Part shown: one piece after another, positions 15,877 to 25,270 of the stretch
Layout: the number at the start of each line of letters is the position of its first letter
How positions within the stretch are numbered: the first letter of the stretch is position 1
NCBI GenBank assembly: GCA_963718295.1
Contig: CAVQYV010000005.1
Span: forward strand, 1-64,000
Direction: 5' to 3'
Source: CAVQYV01 sp963718295 [NCBI: uncultured Methylomirabilota bacterium]
Lineage (GTDB): Bacteria > Methylomirabilota > Methylomirabilia > CAVQYV01
Length of the DNA: 64,000 nt
The notes under the pieces: generated by a model
The model's input: only the letters and a program-made list of their open reading frames with translations
Database searches by the model: none
Told to the model about the DNA's origin: nothing
Program-made: the position numbers and the translations under genes

Positions 15877-18342
15877 CTACTTCCACTCCACCACCTGAGT
15901 GGACTTGGCGGCACCCTTTACCTGCGCCTGGGTGAAGAGCATCGGCTTGTAGGTGAAGTCCACGAACACCTGGACCTGATCCGAAAGGTGTGGGTTCCTC
16001 TCCCCACCGGCGCGGATAAAGCCGTTGGCCCCCGGCGCGGTAATGTTCTCTCCGATGACACGCCCAGGAAGCAAGGTCACGATGTGGTTTTCCGTTCCCC
16101 GGTCCACCTTGGGGAAGGGAGGAAGGTCTCCCACCGTGCTGATGATCGGCTGCATCAGGAAGTATCCCAACACCGTCACTGGGTGAAACGAATCCATGAC
16201 GGTCTTGGCTCGATACTCACCTATCTCCTTTCCCGGATTCTCCTGGGCCAGTTCCGCCAAGGCCGCCTCCAGGGCTCCATAAAGCGTCTTGCCCTTCTGA
16301 CCGTTGAAGTAATCCATCCCCGAAGCACCCTGCAGGGCTTTATAGAAGAGGGTGTAGCCAAGGTACCGGTCGCCCAGGATCTGGATCGCAGTCAGGCCCA
16401 AGGGATTCTTGTAGCCTTCGAACACACCCCCGAAGGTAGCGGCAACCGCCTTGGACCACCAACGATCGAAGAGGGCGGAGCCGGGATGATCGTAGAGGCC
16501 ATCGCGATTGGCGTCCAGGTTGACGTTATCCCACTGCGCCAGGAGCTGGAGAGCCTCATTCGCTGCCGGGGACTTCGGGGTCACATCCTTGACCGATTGC
16601 ACCAGGAGGGCCTTGATGTTCAGGGCGCGTTTATCGTAGAAGGCAATCGTCTTGATGATCGCCTTCACATCTTCCCGGCTAAGGGTTTTTTTGGCCTCAG
16701 CCAGGCGGGTCAGACAAGTGAGTCGACCATCGGCACCCCAGCCTCCCCACACATCGGTGGTCGCCATGTCACCGTGACCCCAGCCCGGTTCCGGCTGATT
16801 ATTCCAGTTGGCGATGTAGCCGCTTGCGGGGTTGACCACGTGGGGGTTCTGAGTCTTGGGGATAAAGCCCTTCCATTCGAATTCCCCGGTCCCCGGGGTG
16901 GGGAGACGAAGATCTATCCCCTCCGCTCGAATGGGGTGCAGGCCGAGATGATAGTGAGCGATATCGCCGTTTGCCGTGGCAAAGAAGAAATTGAGGGACA
17001 TGTCGCTTCGCTGGGCCGCCTTCAGAAAGGCAGGTATCGTCTCCGCCTTCATCTTGTCATAGTAGGCAGCAATCCCCTGGAGCATGCGCTCCCGGCAGCT
17101 GAGCCGCTTGGCGAAGGCCACCTGGTTCTTCTCGTCCACGTAGAAGACTGGGCCGTGAACCGTGTAAGCGAACTCCGTCACCTCTGACGCTTCCCTGTCC
17201 TTCACCCGAAAAGTCTCAGACCGCACTTCCATTTCCCGCCAAGCGCCTTTGAACCAATACTGGTGGGGATTGGCAGGGTTCAGCTTCTCGGCGAATATAT
17301 CCTCGATATTGCCCATTCCCGCCGTAGAAGAAAAAGAGGCGCGCCGATTGTGGCCGAACATGATGAAAACATAACCGGTCAGGGTCGATCCCACGGCGTC
17401 GATGCCCGCCCCGTGGAGACCCACTTCATAGAGGGCTGAGGGCAATTGAAAACCGAATTGCGGTCCCCCCATCAAGGTTACCTTACCCGTGGACGACTTC
17501 TTGGGAGAGAGAAGCAGCGCATAGCTGGTGGGAAGACCGTATGGCTTCGCCTGGGTCAAAACAAAGTCGCGACTCACTCGCTCTGTTTCCCAGGCCGCCT
17601 GTGCCCCAGGGGAGGCCCGAAGGATGGCCGACATGAAAGGATCCTCCCGGAGCGCGTCGGATACTCCCTTCCCTTTCGTATGCTTTCGGGGGAGGGGTTT
17701 GGTGATCGTGGTAGGGCTATCCGGGTCGTGGCCCCAGCACCAGTCGCTGAAGATGACCTTGGCCTTCTCCGGCCCGTAGCGTTCGGTAAGGAAATTGAGC
17801 ATACTGGCATTGGCCAGCTCCCCGGAGACATCCATGAAGAATCCCATCACCGAAAGGAAGTCGGCTGCCACATCCTCGCTGGTCCACGGCTCGGGATCGA
17901 AACCAAACTGCTGGAATTCCTTGGGGAGTTTGTTCTCCCTGTCCGCCAAGGCCTCCTGGATGTAGGCATTGATGCCGGCCGCGAACGAGTGTAGCACCGT
18001 TTGCAGCTCCGGTTCCAGAGTCTCGATCTGCTGTTTGATTTCGCGCAGGTTCAGGTTGTCCCGGCGGTTGCTCTGATCAAAGGGAAGCAACTTCTCCCCG
18101 TAAACTTCGGAGAGCCGTCCCCAGAAGGTGCGCCGGAACATCTCCATTTGATAGAGGCGATCCTGGGCCGCGGCGTACCCATAGCCGAAGTAAAGCCCTT
18201 CCAGGGTATCGGCATAAATGTGCGGTACCCCATAGTCGTCCCGCACGATCTTGGCCTGGGGCGGCGCAGCAGCCACCAGGGTGCTCCAACAGAATATCAC
18301 CGCCATCATCACACCGACTACCCAGAACGTCCTTTTCTTCAT
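15877..18342 (-). CDS. Penicillin acylase-family Ntn hydrolase (exported)
   Basis: An 821-aa periplasmic amidohydrolase precursor that would be cleaved into alpha and beta chains. Such enzymes deacylate beta-lactams, acyl-homoserine lactones or other N-acyl amides. A signal peptide covers residues 1-26 (MKKRTFWVVGVMMAVIF). The family opening is IVRDDYGVPHIYADTLEGLY with GYGYAAAQDRLYQMEMFRR. The beta-chain start, usually SN-x-W, here appears to be TSYALLLSPKKSSTGK, so the nucleophile is probably the Ser of TSYALL. GGPQFGFQLPSALYEVGLHG follows as expected. The start at 18342 has a GGGGGAA ribosome site. The substrate cannot be inferred from neighbours. Confidence 0.88.
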   Translation of the reverse strand: MKKRTFWVVGVMMAVIFCWSTLVAAAPPQAKIVRDDYGVPHIYADTLEGLYFGYGYAAAQDRLYQMEMFRRTFWGRLSEVYGEKLLPFDQSNRRDNLNLREIKQQIETLEPELQTVLHSFAAGINAYIQEALADRENKLPKEFQQFGFDPEPWTSEDVAADFLSVMGFFMDVSGELANASMLNFLTERYGPEKAKVIFSDWCWGHDPDSPTTITKPLPRKHTKGKGVSDALREDPFMSAILRASPGAQAAWETERVSRDFVLTQAKPYGLPTSYALLLSPKKSSTGKVTLMGGPQFGFQLPSALYEVGLHGAGIDAVGSTLTGYVFIMFGHNRRASFSSTAGMGNIEDIFAEKLNPANPHQYWFKGAWREMEVRSETFRVKDREASEVTEFAYTVHGPVFYVDEKNQVAFAKRLSCRERMLQGIAAYYDKMKAETIPAFLKAAQRSDMSLNFFFATANGDIAHYHLGLHPIRAEGIDLRLPTPGTGEFEWKGFIPKTQNPHVVNPASGYIANWNNQPEPGWGHGDMATTDVWGGWGADGRLTCLTRLAEAKKTLSREDVKAIIKTIAFYDKRALNIKALLVQSVKDVTPKSPAANEALQLLAQWDNVNLDANRDGLYDHPGSALFDRWWSKAVAATFGGVFEGYKNPLGLTAIQILGDRYLGYTLFYKALQGASGMDYFNGQKGKTLYGALEAALAELAQENPGKEIGEYRAKTVMDSFHPVTVLGYFLMQPIISTVGDLPPFPKVDRGTENHIVTLLPGRVIGENITAPGANGFIRAGGERNPHLSDQVQVFVDFTYKPMLFTQAQVKGAAKSTQVVEWK

Positions 18343-18781
18343 ACGTTTCCCCCTTCCCTCGATGAGGATTTGCTGGCTGGACCCAAGCAAAGCGGACACA
18401 CAGGCGGCAGGATGCTAAACGAAGTGGCCCCATCTGTCAAGCCCGAAAACCAAGATTGCTGCTTGCTATGCTTGGGTAACATTTCATTATGCGGCAACTG
18501 GTCTGCCCTCTGAATCCTTCTCTTTTCGTCATTGCTGATCCCATGATGGTTGTACCCAATCGGCTCAGTCTTCCCAAGTCCTCCTTCTCGTGCAAGCTCG
18601 TGCGAGTCATCCTATAGCAAAAACCCAGTATGTCGAGGAATAGTCGATATACTGGGTTCGTTTTCGCTTGCAGATGCGACTCCCAGGCCTCCCTATGGGG
18701 CGTGAGGCGGCCGCGCCCTTGCCGCCCGCGAGAGGCCTGCGTAATTCTGCTCTGCTGGGGTGGATTTGCTCGATCGTCATG
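18343..18781 (-). terminator. 439-bp gap holding a minus-strand terminator (18620-18664)
   Basis: No gene is supported. A 10-bp stem AACCCAGTAT / ATACTGGGTT at 18622-18658 is followed by T5 on the minus strand and should end the transcript of the gene at 18782-19477. The remainder contains a GC-rich patch near 18690-18735 and the upstream region of the penicillin-acylase gene, where I see no convincing promoter. Confidence 0.65.
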
Positions 18782-19477
18782 TCAGGGACTCACGGCTGAA
18801 TCTCCGCTGGATAGCGCGAAAGTCAGTCCATACACCCCCCTGACTTGCTCAGGAGAGGCTCCCTGTCGCACGAGGGTTTCTTCGCGAAACTCGTCCTGCA
18901 TGATGTGGATCACCGCTTCTGCATCGTAGCCCTCGGCGAGCAGCACCCAGTCCGCCGTCGCATCGCCACCGCGGATTTCTTGCTCCTTCGTCTGCGGAAG
19001 GCCTACCTGCTTTTCCGCCTGAAGCAGGTGGGCACCGACCAACCCCCGTCTCCCTGGAAGTCCAGGAAGGAAACTCTCCGTCAGCCATGCACGTAGTGCG
19101 TCCTCTTGGCCGGCTACCGGTGACAGCCGAATCGTCAATAGCGTTTGCCCCATCCCTGACCCGAAGCTCGCCTGGATCCGACAAAGGCTCCTGGTCATGT
19201 TCCGAAAATGGGTCATCATCTCCCTCGACCAAGGCGTCGGATGGTTCAGGCGCTCGAGGTACGGCCTGGATATCAGCGTGTCGAAATTCTCGACCTCATA
19301 CAGGATGAAGTATCTCGGGCTCCCGGAGAGCGCAACGCAGCGCCTCCCTCGCAGGAAGCCAGGAATGCTTAGCCTTTCTGGCATATGCTCATGGCTGTGC
19401 CAATCGTCGTGCTCGGCAATCGCGTGAGGGGTGATGTCGTTCCAGATGACCATCGCCGCCTTGCTCAGCAGGCCCAC
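18782..19477 (-). CDS. Hypothetical protein, 231 aa, possibly tandem ferredoxin-like fold
   Basis: Not recognised with confidence. It is a soluble protein with no signal peptide. Two halves each show a beta-alpha-beta look: IWNDITPHAIAEHDDWHSHE followed by RYFILYEVENFDTL, and QTLLTIRLSPVAGQEDALRA followed by WVLLAEGYDAEAVIH. This resembles duplicated Dabb/EthD-like stress or oxygenase folds. The HDDWHSHEHMPERL block is histidine-rich and might bind a metal or haem. The gene follows a cupin gene by 39 bp on the same strand, so the two probably act together, perhaps in aromatic or small-molecule metabolism (inference). Confidence 0.55.
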   Translation of the reverse strand: MGLLSKAAMVIWNDITPHAIAEHDDWHSHEHMPERLSIPGFLRGRRCVALSGSPRYFILYEVENFDTLISRPYLERLNHPTPWSREMMTHFRNMTRSLCRIQASFGSGMGQTLLTIRLSPVAGQEDALRAWLTESFLPGLPGRRGLVGAHLLQAEKQVGLPQTKEQEIRGGDATADWVLLAEGYDAEAVIHIMQDEFREETLVRQGASPEQVRGVYGLTFALSSGDSAVSP

Positions 19478-19516
19478 CTGATTTCTCCTCTATCTGCTCG
19501 TGAAATGAAATGCTCC

Positions 19517-19888
19517 TCAGGATCCCTGGGTCGGCAGGTAGTGGATGGCGAAGGGCTTGTTGGTGATAAAGAGCACCGTCGCATCTGCTTCCGGGCTCGC
19601 CCCGTGCTCCATAACCATGCCCTCGGGAAACCAGAGGAAGTGCCCCGGGCCGTATTGGCCTGCGTGGGTGACCAGGGTTCCTTCCAGCACGTACAGGCCG
19701 TGGGCGCAGGGATGGGTGTGGCGCGGGTTGATGAAGCCGGCCGGATAGCGGACCAGGCGGACCACCATGCCGGTCTCCGGATCCTCGATCAGGTCTTTTC
19801 GGTAGAGCGGCCTTCCCACCTGCTCGTTGAACCGCTCCTGCCAAGGCATTGATTGGGTATCGATCACCTTGAGGTCGTCGTCATTCAT
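19517..19888 (-). CDS. Cupin-domain protein
   Basis: A 123-aa single-cupin protein. Metal-binding motif 1 appears as PRHTHPCAHGLYVLEG (two His and a later His), and motif 2 as PGHFLWFPEGMVMEHGA. Such small cupins act as isomerases, dioxygenases or ligand sensors; the sequence alone does not choose. The start at 19888 has GGAAGGGAGGAAAGG just upstream. It is co-directional with the next gene at 18782-19477. Confidence 0.8.
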   Translation of the reverse strand: MNDDDLKVIDTQSMPWQERFNEQVGRPLYRKDLIEDPETGMVVRLVRYPAGFINPRHTHPCAHGLYVLEGTLVTHAGQYGPGHFLWFPEGMVMEHGASPEADATVLFITNKPFAIHYLPTQGS

Positions 19889-20076
19889 CCTTTCCTCCCT
19901 TCCGTCTGAGAACACAAGAGCCTCCTCAGAGGGCTGAGGCCCACCTTGGAGGCTTTATAGGACCATTTTGGAACAAATCCGTCGCATGTGCAGCTCTCGA
20001 ATGGACGAGGGGTTCATGGGGAAATGCTCCCCTTGCCGGCACCGAATCCCATGCGGTCCGGCGGCTCTCCTTGCTC

Positions 20077-20529
20077 CTACTTCGCCCCTAAGCTCTTGTA
20101 GCTCCCAATGACATCGACGCTCCCTCCCTTGACGGGGGAGATCCGGTGGAGCTTTCCCTCGAAGGAGACCTTATCATTCATTTTCAGATCGGAGACGGCC
20201 TCCTGCTTCGTATAGAGGACCACATTATATCCCTTCTCCGGATTGCTGGCAGGCGTAAGGATGGTCACCCGGAAATAATCGCGAACCCATCCTCCTGGAG
20301 GCAGCACGTCCGTAACAGTCCCTTCTCCACGGGCTTCCTTTCCTTTGACCTTGTCGAAATACGCTTTGATCTGTGCCTTGGTCATCGTGGCGGGGTCGGT
20401 GTTCTTGATCACCTCGTCGACACGGAGCACCTCGCCCTCTTGGGCATGGAGCACCGGAACGCCCAACGATTGCCAGAGGCCCAGCATCAGCATCACCACG
20501 AGCAACGCATGACCGAATCTCCTCTTCAT
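20077..20529 (-). CDS. Secreted small OB-fold-like protein, hypothetical
   Basis: A 150-aa exported protein. A cleavable signal peptide (MKRRFGHALLVVMLMLGLWQ, ending VLHAQ) is followed by a helix (TMTKAQIKAYFDKVKGKEA) and a beta-rich half: EGTVTDVLPPGGWVRDYFRV, YNVVLYTKQEAV, LKMNDKVSFEGKLHRISP. This pattern suggests a tRNA_anti/OB-fold domain as in DUF4131-like exported proteins, but the ligand is unknown. The start at 20529 is supported by GGGGGAGAGAG. It appears monocistronic. Confidence 0.65.
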   Translation of the reverse strand: MKRRFGHALLVVMLMLGLWQSLGVPVLHAQEGEVLRVDEVIKNTDPATMTKAQIKAYFDKVKGKEARGEGTVTDVLPPGGWVRDYFRVTILTPASNPEKGYNVVLYTKQEAVSDLKMNDKVSFEGKLHRISPVKGGSVDVIGSYKSLGAK

Positions 20530-20777
20530 CTCTCTCCCCCTTTCTGTGGTAGGCAATCAGATTATTCACCCCCTGGGCTTTCTTGTCAATCCATTTGCCG
20601 GCCTACCAAACCGGCTTCCCACCGACATGGCAGGATCTTCGGGGCCTGAGCCAGCTTATTTCCTGGACGACAAATTCCAAATGTGATAAACGAAAATCAG
20701 TTTGGCCCAGTAGGCAGGAATTCCCAAAATGAGTATCCTCGGAACTTTTTCATAAGAAACCTAACTGGGAGGAACAA

Positions 20778-22357
20778 ATGTACATCAGGAGAACATTATG
20801 GGCCGTGCTGGCGTTTGTGCTAGCGGCAACCGTGGCAAACGCAGCCGCCGCGGAAAAACCCAATATCCTCGTCATGTGGGGCGACGATATCGGAGTCCAC
20901 AACATCAGCGCCTAAAACCACGGCATCATGGGGTACCAGACTCCCAACATCGACCGGATCGCCCAGGAGGGTGCGCTCTTTACTGACTCCTATGCTCAGC
21001 AGTCCTGCACCGCGGGTCGCGCTTCGTTCATCCTGGGAGAACATCCGTTCCGCACGGGGCTTTTGACCATCGGCATGTCCGGATCTCCCCAGGCGATTCC
21101 TGACTGGGCGCCGACCATCGCCGACCTGCTCAAGGAGCAGGGGTACGTTACCGGCCAGTTCGGCAAGAATCACCTGGGTGACTGGGACCAGCACCTGCCG
21201 ACAATGCACGGGTTCGACGAGTTCCTCGGCAACCTCTATCACCTGAATGCCGAGGAGGAGCCGGAGACCTACTACTACCCGAAGGACCCTGAGTTCAAGA
21301 AGAAATACGGACCCCGGGGCGTCATCCACAGTTGGGCCCTGCCGGGGGGCAAGCAGAAGATCGAGGACACCGGTCCGCTCACCCAGAAGCGGATGGAGAC
21401 CGTCGACCAGGAGATCTTCGCGGCAGCCGACAAGTTCATCGCCAAGGCGGTGCAGGAGAAGAAGCCGTTCTTCGTCTGGTTCAACACCACCCGGATACAT
21501 GTCTGGACCCACCTCAAGAAAGAATCCATGGGGGTTACCGGCATCGGTCTCTATCCCGACGGCATGGTCGAGCATGACGCCATGGTCGGAGACCTGTTGA
21601 AGAAGCTCGATACCCTGGAGATCGCCGACACCACCATCGTCGTCTACGGAACCGACAACGGGGCGGAAACCGCCTCGTGGCCCGATGGCGGCATCACCCC
21701 GTTCCACGGCGAAAAGGGGACCACCTGGGAGGGGGGTTTCCGTGTGCCGATGATCGTCCGGTGGCCCGGGGTCCTCAAGCCGGGCACGAAGCACAACGAG
21801 ATCTTCTCCCAGGAAGACTGGCTGTCGACGCTGCTGGCGGCGGCCGGCGTGCCGGACGTGAAGGACAAGCTGAAACAGGGGTACCAGGCCAACGGCAAGA
21901 ACTTCAAGGTCTATTTGGACGGCTACAACTTCCTCCCGTTCTTCAAGGGCGAGGCCAAGAAAGCACCCCGTGAAGAGATCCTCTACTTCGGCCAGGGGGG
22001 CGAGCTCAACGCGGTCCGCTGGAATGATTGGAAGGTGAACTTTGCCGGCATCGACGGGAATATCGCCCTGGCACGCGCAAGGTGACGGGCTGGCCGCTGA
22101 TCGTGAACCTGAAGGCCGACCCCTATGAGAAGATGCCGTTCGAGTCGCAGATGTACATGCGGTGGTATGGGGACAACCTCTGGCTCTTCGTCCCTATCCA
22201 GCAGAAGGTCAAGGAATTTCTGCTGACCATCCCGGACTTCCCCTTCCAGGAGGGCGCCAGCCTGAACGCTGCGGGGATCAACTACCAGACCCTCAAGGCG
22301 GCGCAGGCCCTGAAGCGGCTCAAGGAGATCGAGAGCCTGGGAAGACCGAACAACTGA
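20778..22357 (+). pseudogene. Exported arylsulfatase A-like enzyme, interrupted by a stop and a frameshift
   Basis: Cys-type sulfatase that hydrolyses sulfate esters outside the cytoplasm. A signal peptide (residues 1-26) is followed by metal-site residues in NILVMWGDDIG. The formylglycine site is SCTAGRASFILG, a C-x-A-x-R variant of the usual C-x-P-x-R. Later blocks are GQFGKNHLGDWD, YGTDNGAETASWPDGG and RVPMIVRWPG. An in-frame TAA at 20913-20915 replaces the Tyr codon expected in NISAYNHGIMGY, and a shift near 22,075 separates NWKVNFAGIDGNIA from RKVTGWPLIVNLKADPYE. With both repaired the enzyme is full length (about 525 aa). A GGGAGGAA ribosome site is present. A real lesion or consensus error cannot be told apart here. 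Confidence 0.8.
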
Positions 22358-22419
22358 TCTGAAGCTCACCACTGCCCGGTCGAGCTTCTATGCCGGACCG
22401 AAGGAACCCTTGCTACCAA

Positions 22420-22459
22420 GCGCCCGTACCGTCAACCGGCGATCGGGCGCCGTTTTTTC
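22420..22459 (+). terminator. Intrinsic terminator after sulfatase 1
   Basis: Stem GCGCCCG / CGGGCGC (7 bp) with a 17-base loop, followed by CGTTTTTT. It separates the sulfatase from the multihaem cytochrome gene. Confidence 0.75.
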
Positions 22460-22553
22460 TTTCGTAACACGGAAGTTCGCGTTGTACGTGGTGCATGGCA
22501 GGTAATCGGGTCGGTGCTTCGGTAACGCCGTAAACGCTCATAGGAAGCAGATC

Positions 22554-24980
22554 ATGGCAAGGACTTACAGAACTATGTTGGGTTCACCGGCCTCCTGTGC
22601 GATGGCACTGCTTCTCGTTCTGGCTTTGTCAGTGGCCGGAATCGGCGCAGCGATCGCGGCGGATTCCTCGGCGACGGTACCACCGGCCCCGACGTACGCC
22701 GGCTCGAAAAGCTGCCGAGAGTGTCACGAGCGGTTCTACGGGCTCTGGTCCACCTCCTTCCACGGTCTGGCCATGCAGCCGTACACGGAAACCCTGGCGA
22801 AAGAGAGACTCTCTCTCCAGAAGGAAGACGTGGTCATCGGCAGGAACCGCTATCGGGCCGAGGTCGGCTCCGGTTATGTCCGGGAGACCGGGGCCGACGG
22901 GAAGCAGCGGCAGTACCGGATGGAGTACGCCCTCGGCGGCAAGAACGTCTTCTATTTCCTCACTCCCCTGGACAAGGGGCGGCTCCAGACCCTGCCGGTG
23001 GCCTACGACGTCAGGAAGAAGGAGTGGTTCGACACCGCCCTCTCCGGTCTGCGGCACTTCCCCGGCCAGCAGGGGACCGAAGAGCCGGTGGGGTGGCAGG
23101 AGTGGCCCTACACCTTCAACACCTCCTGCTACGGCTGCCACGTCAGCCAGCTCAGCACCAATTACGACATGAAGACCGACAGCTACGCCACCATCTGGAA
23201 GGAGTCGGGGATCAACTGCGAGACCTGTCACGGCCCCTCCGAAGACCACAACACCGCCATGCGACAGCTCCCGAAGGGGGAGAAGCCGGCCGACACCACC
23301 GATTTCAAGGTCATCCGCACCAAGAAATTCACCCCCGCCCAGCACAACGATGCCTGCAACTCCTGTCACTCCAAGGCCATGCCCCTCACTGGCGGTTACC
23401 AGACGCCGGAGCGATTCTTCGACCATTTCGACCTGGTGACCCTGGAGAATCCGGACTTCTACCCCGATGGCCGGGACCTGGGAGAGAACTACACTCAAAC
23501 CTCCTGGCGGATGAGCCCCTGCGTCAAAAGTGGGAAACTTCACTGCCTCACCTGCCACACCTCCAGCGGCCGTTACCGCTTCCGCAAGCCCGAGGATGCC
23601 AACAAGGCGTGCCTCCCCTGCCACGAGGAGCGGGTTAAGAACGTGGCAGCACACAGCCATCACCCCGCAGAGAGTGTGGCGAGCCGATGCATCGCCTGTC
23701 ATATGCCAACGACCGAGTTCGCCCGGATGCGGCGTACCGACCACTCCATGCTCCCGCCCACCCCGGCAACCACCATCGCCTATCAATCCCCCAACGCCTG
23801 CAACGGCTGCCACCAGGACAAAGATGCGGCCTGGTCCGACAAGGTAGTCCGCCAGTGGCATGCCGATGACTACCAGGCGCCGGTTCTCCGGCGTGCGGCG
23901 CTCATCGACGCCGCCCGGAAACGGGACTGGACGAAGCTCCCGGCGATGCTGGCTACTATCGGGGATCCCACGAACGATGAAATCTTCGTTACCTCCCTGA
24001 TCCGGCTGCTGGCCCACTGCGACGACCCGGCAAAGGTCCCGGTGCTGCTCAAGGCTGCCGGCAACCCGTCACCTCTGGTGCGGGGTGCTGCCACGGAGGG
24101 GTTGGGTCAGAGCCCGAGCCTGGAAGAGCTGCAGCAGATCGCTGCCGCCGCCGGTGATGACTATCGCCTGGTCCGGGTGCGGGCCGCCGCGGCACTGGCG
24201 CAGTTCCCGAACCTGAAGCCCCAGGGAAAGACAAAAGAACAGCTCGTGAGGGCAACCGAGGAATACCTTGCCGCCCTCATGGCCCGGCCCGACAGTTGGG
24301 ACTCCCACTACAACCTGGGGAACTACTACCTGGGGCAGAACCGGCCGAAGGAGGCACTGGCCGAGTACGACGAGGCCCTGAAGCGGGAACCACGGGCGGT
24401 GCTGGCCCTGGTCAACGCTTCCATGGCCGATGCCAGGCTGGGCGAGACCGGCAAGGCCGAGGAACGGCTGAACGAAGCCCTGAAGATCGCCCCCGACAGC
24501 GCCGTGGCCCGCTACAACCTGGGGTTGCTCAAGGCCGAGCAGGGCGACCTGAAGGGGGCGGAGAAGCATCTCAAGGCGGCCCTGAAGGCGGACCCCCAGA
24601 TGGCGCAGGCGGCGTACAACCTGTGTGTTATCGTCTCGAAGGACCGGATCGGCGAGGCGGTGGCGTACTGCAAGAAGGCGGCCGACCTCAGACCGCAGGA
24701 ACCCAGGTACGCCTACACCCTGGCCTTTTATCTGCTGCAGAAGGGCGATAGGAAGGAGGGAGCTGAAATGCTCCGGAACTTGATCGATAAGCAGCCGGCC
24801 TACGCCGACAGCTATTTCCTGCTCGGCGAGACCCTTGAGAAGCAGGGGAAGAAGGAAGAGGCCGGAAAGATTTACGAGAAGGCGCTGCGGACCGATGGGA
24901 TTCCCGACCAGGTCAAGCGGCGCATCGCAGCGCAGCTCGAAGCATTGAAGCAGGAGGAGGGCCGCCCTGGAGGAAAGTGA
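22554..24980 (+). CDS. Octahaem c-type cytochrome fused to a TPR domain
   Basis: An 808-aa periplasmic or extracellular electron carrier. Signal peptide 1-36 is followed by eight haem c attachment motifs in order: CRECH, CYGCH, CETCH, CNSCH, CLTCH, CLPCH, CIACH and CNGCH, covering about residues 53-420. Next comes a helical repeat region (HEAT-like, about 430-560) and several tetratricopeptide units: DSHYNLGNYYLGQNRPKEAL, RYNLGLLKAEQGDLKGA and DSYFLLGETLEKQGKKEEA. This cytochrome-plus-TPR layout is known in Geobacter-like and other metal- or sulfur-cycling bacteria. It lies between two sulfatase genes on the same strand. The redox partner is unknown. Confidence 0.9.
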   Translation: MARTYRTMLGSPASCAMALLLVLALSVAGIGAAIAADSSATVPPAPTYAGSKSCRECHERFYGLWSTSFHGLAMQPYTETLAKERLSLQKEDVVIGRNRYRAEVGSGYVRETGADGKQRQYRMEYALGGKNVFYFLTPLDKGRLQTLPVAYDVRKKEWFDTALSGLRHFPGQQGTEEPVGWQEWPYTFNTSCYGCHVSQLSTNYDMKTDSYATIWKESGINCETCHGPSEDHNTAMRQLPKGEKPADTTDFKVIRTKKFTPAQHNDACNSCHSKAMPLTGGYQTPERFFDHFDLVTLENPDFYPDGRDLGENYTQTSWRMSPCVKSGKLHCLTCHTSSGRYRFRKPEDANKACLPCHEERVKNVAAHSHHPAESVASRCIACHMPTTEFARMRRTDHSMLPPTPATTIAYQSPNACNGCHQDKDAAWSDKVVRQWHADDYQAPVLRRAALIDAARKRDWTKLPAMLATIGDPTNDEIFVTSLIRLLAHCDDPAKVPVLLKAAGNPSPLVRGAATEGLGQSPSLEELQQIAAAAGDDYRLVRVRAAAALAQFPNLKPQGKTKEQLVRATEEYLAALMARPDSWDSHYNLGNYYLGQNRPKEALAEYDEALKREPRAVLALVNASMADARLGETGKAEERLNEALKIAPDSAVARYNLGLLKAEQGDLKGAEKHLKAALKADPQMAQAAYNLCVIVSKDRIGEAVAYCKKAADLRPQEPRYAYTLAFYLLQKGDRKEGAEMLRNLIDKQPAYADSYFLLGETLEKQGKKEEAGKIYEKALRTDGIPDQVKRRIAAQLEALKQEEGRPGGK

Positions 24981-25126
24981 GGCCTAGACGGTGAAAGTGA
25001 CGAGCCCCGTTCCGGGCCACGGAAGGAGACGAGAGGGCAGAACCCGCGAGGATGAGGGGATCGTTGAGTAGCAGAAGGAAAGTTGAGTGCAGGGTGATCG
25101 GTCAGGAAGAACAAGAGGAGGAGAAC

Positions 25127-25270
25127 ATGAAGCACACCATGAAAGTTTGTTCCCTGCTACTTGCAGCCATTGTGGGGCTCGTCGCGGTCGCAGGGCCGGC
25201 CGGCGCGGCGAAGAGCTTCGATTCGATCTACGAAGTGGCGAAGGCGCGAGGAATCGAGGAGGAGTTCTGA
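25127..25270 (+). CDS. Secreted peptide, 47 aa, overlapping sulfatase 2 start
   Basis: Begins with MKHTMKVCSLLLAAIVGLVA and a likely signal cleavage after AGPAGA, leaving a mature peptide of about 20 residues ending ARGIEEEF. A strong GAGGAGGAG ribosome site precedes it. Its stop overlaps the following ATG (ATGA), so translation is probably coupled to the sulfatase. I recognise no family. The short acidic mature part could be a real exported peptide or a leader that sets sulfatase expression. Confidence 0.55.
   Translation: MKHTMKVCSLLLAAIVGLVAVAGPAGAAKSFDSIYEVAKARGIEEEF

Noticed and set aside
22629-24017. A long open frame on the minus strand opposite the octahaem cytochrome
   Set aside because: It mirrors the high-GC codon structure of the plus-strand gene; the plus frame has eight CxxCH motifs, a signal peptide and TPRs.
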